Part shown: positions 26,383 through 36,103 of the stretch, piece after piece
How the letters are laid out: every line of letters starts with the position of its first letter
Numbering within the stretch: position 1 is the first letter of the stretch
NCBI RefSeq assembly: GCF_900109045.1
Contig: NZ_FNYL01000001.1
Coordinates: 321,386 to 385,385 of the forward strand
Reading direction: 5' to 3'
DNA from: Dyadobacter sp. SG02
Lineage (GTDB): Bacteria > Bacteroidota > Bacteroidia > Cytophagales > Spirosomataceae
Length of the DNA stretch: 64,000 nucleotides
Program-made: the position numbers and the translations under genes
Notes under the pieces: model-generated
Told to the model about the DNA's origin: nothing
The model's database searches: none
Seen by the model: the letters and a program-made list of their open reading frames with translations, nothing else

Positions 26383-27045
26383 ATGAATTCAAAAGTAAAA
26401 TCAATCCTTTTCCAATGCCTCTTCGCTTCCGCTTCCCTGGCTGCTATTACGAGCTGCGGTGGTTCGGACAAAAAACTACCTATCCTGGGAGAGCGCGACT
26501 GGGTGAAGAAGACCGTGGATGGAAAAGAAGTCGTTGACACCATTTATAACAAGATCCCGAAATTCGCTTTTGTCAACCAATACGGCGATACCATTACCGA
26601 GAAAATTGTCGAAAACAAGATTTACGTAACCGACTTTTTCTTCACAACCTGCCCTACCATTTGCCCGGTGATGAAAAAGCAAATGGTAAAAGTCTACGAA
26701 GCTTACAAGGGCAATCCCGATGTGATGATCCTCTCCCACTCTATTGATCCCGAGCATGACACACCGGCAGTACTGAATAAGTTTGCGAAGGATTTGGGCG
26801 TGGAAGGCCAGCAATGGCAATTCCTGACCGGCGATAAGGCCCGAATTTATGAAATAGGCCAAAAGAACTACATGTCGACCGCCAAAGAAGACACGACGGT
26901 GCAAGGCGGCTACATCCACAGCGGGGCATTCATCCTCGTGGATAAGGAGAAGCACGTACGCGGTATGTACGACGGTACTACCGAAGAAGGGACAAAGAAG
27001 TTGCTCAACGATATGGAGCGGTTACTGGCTGAATATAAGAAATGA
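26383..27045 (+). CDS. SCO1/SenC-family copper chaperone lipoprotein
   Basis: The 220-residue protein has a lipoprotein signal (AITSC) and a thioredoxin-fold SCO domain. The copper-binding CxxxC is present in TTCPTICPVMKK (about residues 89-93) and the later copper His in GYIHSGAFILVDK. SCO proteins deliver copper to the CuA site of cytochrome c oxidase or act as thiol-disulfide reductases. A cytochrome c gene overlaps its end by 4 bases, which supports a respiratory role. Confidence 0.93.
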   Translation: MNSKVKSILFQCLFASASLAAITSCGGSDKKLPILGERDWVKKTVDGKEVVDTIYNKIPKFAFVNQYGDTITEKIVENKIYVTDFFFTTCPTICPVMKKQMVKVYEAYKGNPDVMILSHSIDPEHDTPAVLNKFAKDLGVEGQQWQFLTGDKARIYEIGQKNYMSTAKEDTTVQGGYIHSGAFILVDKEKHVRGMYDGTTEEGTKKLLNDMERLLAEYKK

Positions 27046-27473
27046 AACTGCTGCAAAGTAACCGCATTGCCCCAATGCTGGCATTCATGATGCTGGGTTT
27101 GGGCTCTTGCCGCAGTTCGGAAGAGCTGAAAAGCGAGCAGTATTTTGTGACCGGCCAGCAACTGTACATGACGCATTGCGCCAACTGTCATCAGATGGAA
27201 GGTAAAGGAATGTCTAATCTCTACCCTCCTATCGCAGGGTCGTCGATTATTTCCGACAAGGCACGGGTGGCCTGCATTATTCAGTACGGAATGAGCGATA
27301 CCATCGTCGTGAACGGCAAAAAGTTCAGCAGGCCAATGCCTCCCAATCCTAAGCTAACCGAAATAGAAATCGCGGAACTCGTGAGTTTTGTATCGATGAA
27401 ATGGGGGAAGGACAGCGTTTATACACCGATCGAGGTTGTACGCAAGGCGTTAGCAGAATGCAAGCCCGACTAA
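27042..27473 (+). CDS. Class I cytochrome c
   Basis: The 143-residue protein has a signal region with a possible lipobox (LGSC) and one haem-binding motif CANCH at about residues 46-50, with a likely axial Met in RPMPPNP (about residue 89). It is probably a periplasmic or membrane-attached electron carrier. It is coupled to the SCO1-like gene before it. Its TAA stop overlaps the TAG stop of the convergent lptC by two bases, so there is no room for a terminator between them. Confidence 0.92.
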   Translation: MKLLQSNRIAPMLAFMMLGLGSCRSSEELKSEQYFVTGQQLYMTHCANCHQMEGKGMSNLYPPIAGSSIISDKARVACIIQYGMSDTIVVNGKKFSRPMPPNPKLTEIEIAELVSFVSMKWGKDSVYTPIEVVRKALAECKPD

Positions 27474-28048
27474 AAACCTTTTGAAATGACTGTACCGGTC
27501 ATTTTCCGCAATTTGATTCTTGAAAAATCCTGTTCGGCATCCATCCCCACGGCATGGGTCACTTCCGGCGACTGGGTATTTACGATTTTCAATGCCTTAT
27601 CTGTAAAAACCTTGCGCGTACCCGGGCTCCAATTGAGCTCGGTGGTGGTAAGAATCTGATGGTCTTGCAATTTTACCACCCGCACATGCCCTTTTACAAT
27701 ATATACGTCCGCACTGCGGTCATATCTGCCCGAATCCGAGCGTAGCGTGGTTACCACCGTCCCCAGCGAGTCAAAGAAACTGATATTAACCGAATCCGGG
27801 AAAACGCGGGTTTCGTTCTGGTAGGTAAATGACTTGGGCGTTTTAACATACACTTTCATATTGCCCTGCTCACTGTACTTGACCACCAGGTCATTGACAA
27901 TTTCGATTGGTCCGTTATAAACCGCCCCGATTTTATCTTTTTTAGATTCACAAGCCGCGAAAAGCAGTACGCAAAGTACCAGAATACAAAAAGGAGATAC
28001 GTGACTATCTCCTTTTAAAAAAAGCTTTTGAATGCCTATGTTAAGCAT
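27470..28048 (-). CDS. lptC: LPS export periplasmic protein LptC
   Basis: The 192-residue product has an N-terminal membrane anchor or lipobox (LLFAAC, about residue 33) and one OstA/LptC beta-jellyroll domain: VYVKTPKSFTY, FPDSVNISFFDSLGTV, SDSGRYDRSADVYIVKGHV and TTTELNWSPGT. LptC links the LptBFG transporter to the periplasmic bridge for lipopolysaccharide. It is the last gene of coaX-OMP-lptC. The OstA-like protein at 17863 is a likely pathway partner. Confidence 0.88.
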   Translation of the reverse strand: MLNIGIQKLFLKGDSHVSPFCILVLCVLLFAACESKKDKIGAVYNGPIEIVNDLVVKYSEQGNMKVYVKTPKSFTYQNETRVFPDSVNISFFDSLGTVVTTLRSDSGRYDRSADVYIVKGHVRVVKLQDHQILTTTELNWSPGTRKVFTDKALKIVNTQSPEVTHAVGMDAEQDFSRIKLRKMTGTVISKGF

Positions 28049-28060
28049 AAGACTACCCGT

Positions 28061-29350
28061 TTAGTCGATCCTCCTCTTCTCAAACCATCTTTCCATGAGC
28101 GTTATTCCCAGGACCACTCGCCCGTAACGTTCGCGGATCGCTCCCCCGGAGTTGGTACCGCGCTGTCCTCCTACGAATCCTACCGAAAGGAAGTTGGCAT
28201 ACCCACGGCCCATCGGGAAAGTAAAGCCAAGGCTGACGTTTGTGTCATTAATTTTCGTATTACCAACTACATAAGGCGTATTACCCGTGCTGAAACCGAT
28301 ACGATAGCGAACATTATCAAGATAGCTGAGAGACGCGAATTTCGGAATATATTCTGCACCGACATGCAAGCGATTCACATCTTTGAGTGCTTCATTCACG
28401 TTCCCGAAGCCCCTGTACTGCGACCATGACTGATGGCTGTAATCCACGGAAACTGACAATTTGAACGGCCATTCGAGTGTTGCACCTACCTGGTATTGCT
28501 CGGGCACTTTCGTGGAACCGCCCAGATTTTTTTCCAGCGTATCGGGTGCCACAACCGGGAATGAACCTTGTGTAAGCTCAAAAGAAGTAGTTTTGGTAGA
28601 GTTCAGCGAAGTACTGAAACTATACGCACCACCGAGGTTCAGGTTCAGCTTATTTTCTTTTTTGAGAGGAATACGGACAGTACCACCGGCCCGGAAAGCA
28701 ACATCCGAATAGGTACTGCGTTCGTTGAGGCTGACGATATAGTCGGATGCGATACCATTGACAAACAGCATCACATCGGACGCCCTTCGCACGTTACCAA
28801 AAAAATAGCTGCTTTCAAGACCCAGGGTCACATAACGGCCGATCTGAAACGAGTTGACCAACGAAGCCTTGTTGACTCCGCCTTTTCCCGAAACAGTATA
28901 TTCAGCGATCCCAGGCGAACCTGAAACAGGACGGGTGAATGTATTCTGGAAATCGATGAAACTGTAAGGCTTCAAGTTGGCGCCGATTACCCATCTCGGG
29001 GTGATCGGGAAGGATAATGATAGATATGCAAGGTTTCCGCCCGCATTTCCCTGTTTCAGGTTACCGGACGCAATATCTTTGTACTGACCCACCAGCCCCA
29101 CATCCAGCGTGGTAAAGCGGTTGCGCACCCAAAGCGCCGGGTTCAGGTTGTTGATCTGGAACCCACTACCCGAGGCGACGCCAGCCCCTCCCATACCAGT
29201 ATTATCGGAATATGCATCTCCGTAAAACTCACCCATACCGAGCGATGAATACGGAGAATTGCCCAATCCTTGTGCTTTTGCAAGATTTGTACAACTCCAA
29301 CCGAGTGTAATGGCAAGCGTGATTATTCCTATTCTACTGTAAAGAGACAT
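28061..29350 (-). CDS. Outer membrane beta-barrel protein (FadL/PorV-like)
   Basis: The 429-residue protein has a signal peptide (to about residue 26, AKAQ) followed by a barrel. The N-terminus reads NSPYSSLGMGEFYGDAY, then TGMGGAGVASGSG and INNLNPALW, a pattern of FadL/OmpP1-type proteins in Bacteroidota. Many amphipathic strands follow up to VVLGITLMERWF. Substrate is unknown. Its start overlaps the coaX stop by 17 bases, and lptC follows 12 bases later. Confidence 0.85.
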   Translation of the reverse strand: MSLYSRIGIITLAITLGWSCTNLAKAQGLGNSPYSSLGMGEFYGDAYSDNTGMGGAGVASGSGFQINNLNPALWVRNRFTTLDVGLVGQYKDIASGNLKQGNAGGNLAYLSLSFPITPRWVIGANLKPYSFIDFQNTFTRPVSGSPGIAEYTVSGKGGVNKASLVNSFQIGRYVTLGLESSYFFGNVRRASDVMLFVNGIASDYIVSLNERSTYSDVAFRAGGTVRIPLKKENKLNLNLGGAYSFSTSLNSTKTTSFELTQGSFPVVAPDTLEKNLGGSTKVPEQYQVGATLEWPFKLSVSVDYSHQSWSQYRGFGNVNEALKDVNRLHVGAEYIPKFASLSYLDNVRYRIGFSTGNTPYVVGNTKINDTNVSLGFTFPMGRGYANFLSVGFVGGQRGTNSGGAIRERYGRVVLGITLMERWFEKRRID

Positions 29351-30056
29351 TATATGTTAAAATTCTGTTCAATCCTATTAAAACCAGTTCCGGCACCGCA
29401 AAGATGGGTGGTTTCAAGCTACTTTCAAAAAAAGCAGCATCCCCACCGCATAATACTACGCGCAAAGTCGGGTAATTGTGTCGGTATCTTTCAATAATTC
29501 CTTCGATTTCAGCGAGCGTGCCGTTCATAACACCGCTCTGCATGGCCTGACGGGTACTTTTTCCGATCAAATCAGGCGTTTTTTCAGGCTCGAAAAGTGG
29601 AAGTCTTTTAGTAAACGTATGCATTGCATTGAATCGCATTCGTACACCGGGAGAAATTAACCCGCCCTGGAACGTGGCATTGCGGTCGATGAGGTCGTAG
29701 GTAATGCAGGTCCCCATGTCGATGACCACGAGATCTTCATCGGGGAAAAGATAATTTGCGCCCGCAGCGGCGGCTATGCGGTCGGCGCCGAGAGTTTGCG
29801 GGGTATCGTAATGCCTGGTGATCGGCAAAGGTGTATCCGGCGTGAGGCCCATTATCCGGACAGGCTCTCCCAGTGCTTCCTGGAATTCTTCCTGCGTCCT
29901 TCCCACAGAAGAAAAAAAGAGGTATTCCGGGAGTTCCGCCCTGACATTCCGGATCAATTCCGGGAATTCCAGGTGCGTCGTATATCGTATAAGTTTTTGC
30001 CCTTCGAACCATCCGATCTTCGAAAAGGTATTCCCGGAATCCACAACAATATTCAT
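29334..30056 (-). CDS. coaX: Type III pantothenate kinase
   Basis: CoaX phosphorylates pantothenate in the first step of coenzyme A synthesis. I set the start at 30056 (MNIVVDSGNTFSKIGWF), because the ten residues before it are not family-like. The 240-residue protein has the first phosphate motif DSGNT, the DTP-TLGADRIAAAAGA segment, the second motif DMGTCITYDL and GGLISPGVRMRFNAM. Unlike CoaA it belongs to the ASKHA fold. It heads the coaX-OMP-lptC unit. Confidence 0.95.
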   Translation of the reverse strand: MNIVVDSGNTFSKIGWFEGQKLIRYTTHLEFPELIRNVRAELPEYLFFSSVGRTQEEFQEALGEPVRIMGLTPDTPLPITRHYDTPQTLGADRIAAAAGANYLFPDEDLVVIDMGTCITYDLIDRNATFQGGLISPGVRMRFNAMHTFTKRLPLFEPEKTPDLIGKSTRQAMQSGVMNGTLAEIEGIIERYRHNYPTLRVVLCGGDAAFFESSLKPPIFAVPELVLIGLNRILTYNVSLQ

Positions 30057-30205
30057 AGTCCCGCAAAAATCCGATTTTCCCTCCACAAAAACTAAGGCCG
30101 AAAAAAGTTAGTGTACGTTAAATCACTGACTTCGGCACTTCATCAGAGATTTTTTGTCATACAAAAACAATAAGAATGCCGTTGGCACGGTTTTTAAGCT
30201 AAATA

Positions 30206-30237
30206 TTTGGAAATTAAACCATATATATTTACTTTCG
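30206..30237 (+). promoter_or_regulatory. Probable rho promoter with long leader
   Basis: TTTG at 30206-30209 and TACTTTCG at 30230-30237 (one mismatch to TAnnTTTG) are 20 bp apart. It would give a leader of about 310 bases before rho. That leader holds hairpins AAAGCC/GGCTTT (about 30401-30420) and GTAAAG/CTTTAC (30523-30539) and no clear open frame. In 30057-30205 I see nothing else. Confidence 0.45.
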
Positions 30238-30553
30238 TCCATCCAAGTCAGTATCGACTCGTAAATCCAAATTCCATCTCGCAGTAACTTCGCACCTCAG
30301 CGTTATCGAGATTCAAAATCTTGCCGATTTATTGTCAATACTTCCTGTTTGTACCAGTTACAATTATCAGATTTGATCCATCAAAGTTTTGCAGTAAGTA
30401 AAGCCTTTCGCGCGGGCTTTCGCGATAAATGCTTATTATAACCTATCAATGACCATCACGTGACTTCAGGGCGCGCAGTCCTGTTTACATCCAATTATAT
30501 TCACAACCTTATTGTCCAATTGGTAAAGTGACCCTTTACTTTCCATTTTCTGT

Positions 30554-32374
30554 ATGCCTACAATTGATGATTTAAACATTAAGCTTTTATCAGAGCTACG
30601 AGAAATAGCGGGTGCTCTGGGAATACCCGATCATGCCAAACTTCCTAAAAAAGAACTGATTAACCGGATAATGTCACGGCAGGAAGCACCTGCATCTGTT
30701 GCTGCGCCAGTTGTGGTGGAAACCCCCGAACTGGAAGCTGTCTCAGCCGATTCCGGTGAACCCAAGAAAAAACGTGCGAGGAGGCCTGTCGAGCCAACAC
30801 CCGTGTCCGTTCCGGTAAAAGGTGGAAACAACCGTCCTGCCCGGAATAAAAAAGATAACATTCAAAGCGGCCCTTCTTCCGCGCCGTTATTCGATACTCC
30901 TCGTCAGGAGTTCCCGAAACGTCAGGAAGAACGTCCGAAAAACATAGATACATCGCTCGAAATCGACGAGGACAATGACACCCTCAACGACCTGGGCAGA
31001 GAAGAAATCATCCCTGCGGAAGTAGAGGCAACGACTGAACCGGAAGTTGCAGTTGAACAAACACAGGCTGATATTCAGGAAGATAATCAAGAAGAAAAGC
31101 CTGCCGCAATTTCGCATGAGCCGGTATCCCAGCCACGTGAAGAGCGTCAGCAACGTCCTCAGCAGGAAGGCCAGGAAAGGCATCAACAGCCTCAGGCACA
31201 ACGCGAAGACCCATCTTCGAAAATCAAACGTAATTACAATAACTATGTAAGAGAGTTTGATGGCCTGATCGTCAACGAAGGCGTGCTCGAAATCATGCAG
31301 GATGGCGGCTACGGCTTCCTTCGCTCTGCCGATTACAACTACCTGGCCAGCCCCGACGATATTTACGTTTCGCCTTCACAAATCAAACTGTTCGGTCTGA
31401 AAACGGGCGACACCGTAAAAGGTCAGATCCGCCCGCCGAAAGAAGGAGAAAAATACTTTGCGCTTCTGCGCGTGGAGACGGTCAATGGAAAAACTACCGA
31501 AGAAATCCGCGACCGCATCCCATTCGAATACCTTACCCCGTTGTTCCCGGATGAATGCCTGCGCCTTAGCTCGCGCCCGGAACAATATTCCACCCGTATT
31601 CTCGATCTTTTTGCACCTATCGGAAAAGGCCAGCGCGGTATGATCGTTGCCCAGCCTAAAACCGGTAAAACCGTGCTTTTGAAAGAAATCGCCAACGCTA
31701 TCACGCGTAACCACCCCGAAGTGTTCCTGTTGATCCTGCTGATCGACGAACGTCCGGAAGAGGTTACCGACATGCAGCGCAGCGTACGTGCGGAGGTGAT
31801 CGCATCAACATTTGACGAGCAAGCCGACCGCCACGTGAAAGTAGCGAGCATTGTTTTGGAAAAAGCCAAAAGAATGGTGGAATGCGGTCACGATGTAGTG
31901 ATTTTGCTCGACTCTATCACACGTCTGGCACGTGCGTATAACACGGTGGTTCCTTCATCCGGTAAAATCCTTTCCGGTGGTGTGGATGCCAATGCATTGC
32001 ACAAGCCCAAACGTTTCTTCGGTGCGGCGCGTAATGTGGAAAACGGCGGCTCGCTAACCATTATCGCCACTGCATTGATAGACACCGGTTCCAAAATGGA
32101 CGAAGTTATTTTCGAAGAATTCAAAGGTACCGGTAATATGGAATTGCAACTCGACCGCAAGCTGTCCAACAAACGTGTTTTCCCGGCTATCGACGTAATG
32201 GCGTCCGGAACACGCCGCGAGGACTTGTTGCTCGACAAGGAAACACTCAAAAAAGTGTGGATACTGCGCAAGCACATGTCGGATATGAATGCGATGGAAT
32301 CGATGGACTTCCTTTTGGAACATATGAAAGGGACACGGAACAACGAAGAGTTCCTGATCTCGATGAACCGATAA
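30554..32374 (+). CDS. rho: Transcription termination factor Rho
   Basis: Rho is a hexameric RNA-dependent ATPase that ends transcription. The 606-residue protein has the Rho_N helical domain (about 1-43), then a low-complexity Glu/Pro/Gln-rich insert (about 45-225), the cold-shock RNA-binding domain (about 237-312: [20 protein letters not shown]) and the RecA-like ATPase with a P-loop PKTGKT (about 368-373), Walker [17 protein letters not shown] and the Q/R-loop region [17 protein letters not shown]. The insert is the reason for its large size, as in other Bacteroidota. It ends before a strong terminator. Confidence 0.96.
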   Translation: MPTIDDLNIKLLSELREIAGALGIPDHAKLPKKELINRIMSRQEAPASVAAPVVVETPELEAVSADSGEPKKKRARRPVEPTPVSVPVKGGNNRPARNKKDNIQSGPSSAPLFDTPRQEFPKRQEERPKNIDTSLEIDEDNDTLNDLGREEIIPAEVEATTEPEVAVEQTQADIQEDNQEEKPAAISHEPVSQPREERQQRPQQEGQERHQQPQAQREDPSSKIKRNYNNYVREFDGLIVNEGVLEIMQDGGYGFLRSADYNYLASPDDIYVSPSQIKLFGLKTGDTVKGQIRPPKEGEKYFALLRVETVNGKTTEEIRDRIPFEYLTPLFPDECLRLSSRPEQYSTRILDLFAPIGKGQRGMIVAQPKTGKTVLLKEIANAITRNHPEVFLLILLIDERPEEVTDMQRSVRAEVIASTFDEQADRHVKVASIVLEKAKRMVECGHDVVILLDSITRLARAYNTVVPSSGKILSGGVDANALHKPKRFFGAARNVENGGSLTIIATALIDTGSKMDEVIFEEFKGTGNMELQLDRKLSNKRVFPAIDVMASGTRREDLLLDKETLKKVWILRKHMSDMNAMESMDFLLEHMKGTRNNEEFLISMNR

Positions 32375-32379
32375 ATAAC

Positions 32380-32406
32380 AAAGCCCGGGCCAACGCCCGG
32401 GCTTTA
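32380..32406 (+). terminator. Intrinsic terminator after rho
   Basis: AAAGCCCGGGC, loop CAAC, GCCCGGGCTTT, 6 bases after the rho stop codon. The T tail is short, but the stem is perfect. Confidence 0.8.
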
Positions 32407-32492
32407 TTGCGTTATAAGCGCTCCTATTGCTTCTTAATGGATGAAACCCTATTTTTAGGTAAAAGCATACATCCGTCAAACTTTCCTTCCTC

Positions 32493-32846
32493 ATGTTCAA
32501 TAGCAAGGCGCTCTGGTGGACGTTCCTCGGATTCTGGATTACAGGTTCCATTTATTGGCATGTTTGTAAATTAGAGCAGTTTTGCGACATGCTCTTCGGT
32601 TCCCAGGGGCTTCTGCCGGAAATGTCGGCACAGCGTGGACTGCTCCGGTTTTCGCTGCGGCAACTCGGGCTTCCTGCCTACCAGATCGAACTCACGCATT
32701 TCTGGCAACACACCATCATGATCGGAGTTACGCTGATCATCGGTTTTATATTGGGCAGAACCTATGAAATGGAGAAAACAAGGGATTTGCGGTATAAACT
32801 GAACCGGATCCACCGCGAGTTGGCCTATTATCAGTCGAAACAATGA
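32493..32846 (+). CDS. Small membrane protein with two helices, unknown
   Basis: The 117-residue product has membrane helices at about 7-24 and 72-92, a loop between them with two cysteines (WHVCKLEQFCDML) and a charged C-terminal helix (MEKTRDLRYKLNRIHREL). The stop overlaps the next start by 4 bases. I recognise no family. The neighbour is also a single-span membrane protein with a helix-hairpin-helix tail, so they may form a complex. Confidence 0.7.
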   Translation: MFNSKALWWTFLGFWITGSIYWHVCKLEQFCDMLFGSQGLLPEMSAQRGLLRFSLRQLGLPAYQIELTHFWQHTIMIGVTLIIGFILGRTYEMEKTRDLRYKLNRIHRELAYYQSKQ

Positions 32847-33361
32847 ACTTACCTGCGATCTCACTCGATTTGGACAGCCTGCCGGTAGCGGTGGCGGAAA
32901 TCGCTATACTGCTCATTGCAGCCACCGTCGCTGGCTGGTTTTTGGCAAAAGTGATTATCAAAAAGAGAATCGATAACTTGCAGGAATTAATAGAGGAAAA
33001 GAAATACGAACTCGCTCAATACCGGACTTTAACGAACACCACAGTGGATTACCCGATTGCTACCAACGCCCACAAAACCGTTTATCCCCCGATCAGCCCC
33101 GATCACGCACCCGACGACCTCAAAATTATCGAGGGAATAGGGCCTAAAATCGAGGAGATTCTGAACAAGGAGGGTATTCATACCTATGAGCAACTCATGG
33201 AAACATCCCTTTTACGCATTGCGAGCTTCCTGAAAAAGGCAGGCCCGCGTTACCAGCTCCACGACCCGTCGACCTGGCCGCAGCAAGCCGCCCTCGCCAA
33301 ACAGCAGAAATGGGAAGAGTTGGAAAGATTGAAACTCAAACTGATTTCAGGAAGATCATAA
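32843..33361 (+). CDS. Membrane-anchored helix-hairpin-helix protein
   Basis: The 172-residue protein has a membrane helix at about 15-37, a coiled segment (KRIDNLQELIEEKKYELAQY), then a helix-hairpin-helix domain at about 90-145: LKIIEGIGPKIEEILNKEG, IHTYEQLMETS, and ASFLKKAGPRY. The GIGPKIEEIL core resembles DUF4332/ribosomal L21-like HhH modules that bind DNA or protein. It is coupled to the 117-residue gene before it. Function unknown. Confidence 0.8.
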   Translation: MNLPAISLDLDSLPVAVAEIAILLIAATVAGWFLAKVIIKKRIDNLQELIEEKKYELAQYRTLTNTTVDYPIATNAHKTVYPPISPDHAPDDLKIIEGIGPKIEEILNKEGIHTYEQLMETSLLRIASFLKKAGPRYQLHDPSTWPQQAALAKQQKWEELERLKLKLISGRS

Positions 33362-33366
33362 AAACG

Positions 33367-33392
33367 AAAAGCCGCTTTTTACAGCGGCTTTT
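33367..33392. terminator. Bidirectional terminator between HhH gene and htpG
   Basis: AAAAGCCGCT, loop TTTTAC, AGCGGCTTTT. It lies between convergent genes and has U-rich tails in both directions. Confidence 0.8.
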
Positions 33393-33410
33393 CTCTTATA
33401 TCAGTCTCAA

Positions 33411-35240
33411 TTACAAAGTACTGACAGTTCTCTGGATAAATTGAGTAAGATCATTACCAGATAGCATTCCCTGCGACAGCAACGCAAGGTCGTATACCTG
33501 CTTCGCCAGCGACTTTTGCTCATCTTCGTTCTCAGAACCGGCAATCTTACCGATCAGCGGGTGATTAGAGTTGAGCGAAACCGTGTACATCAACGGCATA
33601 TCACCAAACATCGAACGTTGGCCGGAAGACGCCTGCATGTCGGTCATACGACGCATAAATTCGGGGAATGTGATCACCACCGGCAGTTCGTCCACAGGCA
33701 TTGCTTCCACGGTAATGTGGGCGGTTTTGTTTTCGGATACGCCTTCGAACACCTTCTTCACTTTTTCCTGATCGTCGGAAGAAAGAATGCTTTCCAGCTT
33801 CACTTCCTTTTCAACGAGCTTATCCAGTGTATCGGCGTCGACGCGTTTGATCTGGATTTTTTCTAGCTTCTGCTCCAATGTATTGATGAAGTGCGAATCG
33901 ATCATGCTGTTCAGTACCAGCACATCGTAGCTGCGCTTTTTGGCAGATTGGATGAATGCATCCTGCTTTTTCTCGTCGGTAGTATACAGCCAAACCAATG
34001 ATTCGTTTTTATCGGTCTGGTTTTCCTTGATATGCTCGCGGTATTCTTCAAAGGTGAAGTATTTACCATCGGTGTTTTTCAGCAGACAGAAATCCTTTGC
34101 TTTGTCATAGAATTTATCATCGCTGATAATACCATATTTCACGAACAAGCCGATATCATCGAACTTCTTCTCAAATCCTTCACGGTCGTTTTTGAAGATT
34201 TCAAGCAGCTTGTCAGCCACTTTACGGGTAATGTAGCCATTGATTTTCTTCACATTACCATCCGCTTGCAGGTAGCTGCGGGATACGTTCAACGGAATAT
34301 CCGGGGAATCGATCACGCCGTGCAGCAATTGCAGGAAGTCGGGAACAATGTCCTTCACTTCGTCGGTAATGAATACCTGGCGGCTGTACAGCTGGATTTT
34401 TTCCCGCTGGCCTGAGAAGTCGTTGCGCAGTTTCGGGAAATACAGCACTCCGGTCAGGTTGAACGGATAATCCACATTCAAATGGATCCAGAAAAGCGGG
34501 TCTTCGCCGAATGGATACAATTCTTTGTAGAATGCGAGGTAATCTTCGTCCGTCAGGTCTGATGGGCTCTTGGTCCAGATCGGGCTTGGGTTGTTGATAA
34601 CCTTGTCTTCAAACTCGATTTCGATCGGCAGGAACTTGCCATATTTTTCCAGTATGCCGCGCAAACGGTGTTCATCCAGAAACTCTTCCGAATCCTCGGC
34701 AATGTGCAGGATAATGTCGCTACCACGTTCTTCTTTTTCCACGGAAGAAATTTCGAACTCTGTCGAACCGTCACATTCCCAACGAACAGGCTCGGAACCT
34801 TCCTTGTAAGACTTGGTAATGATCTCCACATTCTGGGCCACCATATAAGCCGAGTAGAAGCCCAGACCGAAGTGACCGATAATGCCTTTGTCCCCTTCGC
34901 CTTTGTCTTTATACTTCTCCACAAACTCGGTAGCACCCGAGAATGCGATCTGGTTGATGTATTTTTTGATCTCGTCAGCTGTCATACCGATACCATTGTC
35001 ACTGATGGTGATCGTTTTGGCATCTTTGTCCAGTTTGACAACCACTTTCAGATCGCCCAACTCTCCGTTGTATTCGCCATAAGAAGCCAGCTTTTTGATC
35101 TTCTGCGAGGCATCTACCGCGTTGGAAACGAGTTCTCTCAAAAAGATTTCGTGGTCCGAATAAAGGAATTTCTTGATAATCGGAAAGATATTCTCGGTGT
35201 GAATGCTCAAATTCCCTTTTTCCTGAATCACTGATTCCAT
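33411..35240 (-). CDS. htpG: Chaperone HtpG (Hsp90)
   Basis: HtpG is the bacterial Hsp90, an ATP-dependent chaperone dimer. I set the start at 35240 (MESVIQEKGNLSIHTENIF), because the frame before it lacks family similarity; this gives 609 residues. The GHKL ATPase domain shows ELVSNAVDASQKI, DNGIGM and GHFGLGFYSAYMV; the middle domain shows SDIPLNVSRSYLQ. A C-terminal dimer domain follows. It is transcribed alone towards the shared terminator. Confidence 0.96.
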   Translation of the reverse strand: MESVIQEKGNLSIHTENIFPIIKKFLYSDHEIFLRELVSNAVDASQKIKKLASYGEYNGELGDLKVVVKLDKDAKTITISDNGIGMTADEIKKYINQIAFSGATEFVEKYKDKGEGDKGIIGHFGLGFYSAYMVAQNVEIITKSYKEGSEPVRWECDGSTEFEISSVEKEERGSDIILHIAEDSEEFLDEHRLRGILEKYGKFLPIEIEFEDKVINNPSPIWTKSPSDLTDEDYLAFYKELYPFGEDPLFWIHLNVDYPFNLTGVLYFPKLRNDFSGQREKIQLYSRQVFITDEVKDIVPDFLQLLHGVIDSPDIPLNVSRSYLQADGNVKKINGYITRKVADKLLEIFKNDREGFEKKFDDIGLFVKYGIISDDKFYDKAKDFCLLKNTDGKYFTFEEYREHIKENQTDKNESLVWLYTTDEKKQDAFIQSAKKRSYDVLVLNSMIDSHFINTLEQKLEKIQIKRVDADTLDKLVEKEVKLESILSSDDQEKVKKVFEGVSENKTAHITVEAMPVDELPVVITFPEFMRRMTDMQASSGQRSMFGDMPLMYTVSLNSNHPLIGKIAGSENEDEQKSLAKQVYDLALLSQGMLSGNDLTQFIQRTVSTL

Positions 35241-35481
35241 AGTTATGTTATCGTTTGTTTTATATTTTAAGAATGTAATTTCGCTTTGCAATACGGGCCA
35301 GAAATATACGTTCCAATAACAATCAAAACACATACTGGCTGACACATTGTCAGTACTACGCTACCAAGTGGTACGAAAGCTCAATCGGCTGGTATCTGAC
35401 AGGCTTTTTTACTAATATTGCGACCGGTAAACAACTCAACTAAAATCACCAAACCAGTTCCGCCGAACACCAATTTCTGAC

Positions 35482-36033
35482 ATGAATCTGATTAAAAAAC
35501 TATTTGTAGGAGTATTCTTTATCAGCGGGTTCTCTGCCTGCACCACGATGAACTCCGTTCCCCTCTCGAATTACACCGTTTTTACCGAAGATCTCCGTCG
35601 CGACCTGGAAGCTGCCAATATTTCCCTTACGAAAGTTCAGTTTTTCAATGACAAGTCGATAAACATCCGCCGCGAAGTAACCGACCCGAACGACATCAAG
35701 GTAAATCCCGAAGGACAGATCACGATGAGCAACGGGAAAAGCATACAGACGATCAATGTGCTGCCGTTTACACCCGGCGTTGCATTGAGCACCGGCGATG
35801 GTACAATCAACGTCTCGTGGGATGATACCCAGCAGGATACCAAAGGGATGAAGTTCAACCTGAGCGGCCAGAACTACTTCCTCGACGTGCTTCCCAACAA
35901 CAAATTCGACTACAAAGAGCGCACATTCGACCTGCAAAGCGGTAACGGTGCCCGTCTCTTTGTTAAGAAAGATCTGTTGAAGCAGGTGAAAAACCAGAGA
36001 GAGACTTTGAAAGGACGCAAAGTGAACCAGTAA
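35482..36033 (+). CDS. Lipoprotein of unknown function
   Basis: The 183-residue product has a lipobox (FSACTT, Cys20). It reads as beta-rich: SNYTVFTEDLRRDLEAANI, VQFFNDKSINIRREV, then INVSWDDTQQDTKGMKFNLSGQNYF. No known domain is seen. It stands alone between htpG and a terminator. It is probably anchored in the envelope. Confidence 0.75.
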   Translation: MNLIKKLFVGVFFISGFSACTTMNSVPLSNYTVFTEDLRRDLEAANISLTKVQFFNDKSINIRREVTDPNDIKVNPEGQITMSNGKSIQTINVLPFTPGVALSTGDGTINVSWDDTQQDTKGMKFNLSGQNYFLDVLPNNKFDYKERTFDLQSGNGARLFVKKDLLKQVKNQRETLKGRKVNQ

Positions 36034-36057
36034 TTTCTTCTCAGTCATTCAAAAAAT

Positions 36058-36083
36058 AAAAGGTCGGGAAACCCCGACCTTTT
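36058..36083 (+). terminator. Intrinsic terminator after the 183-residue lipoprotein
   Basis: AAAAGGTCGGG, loop AAAC, CCCGACCTTTT, then ATTTTTT. It can also serve the convergent gene at 36104. Confidence 0.85.
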
Positions 36084-36103
36084 ATTTTTTGAGCGTTCCT
36101 TTA

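Noticed and set aside
35241..35345. 35-residue N-terminal extension of HtpG
   Set aside because: Not similar to the family; the usual Hsp90 start follows ATG 35238-35240.
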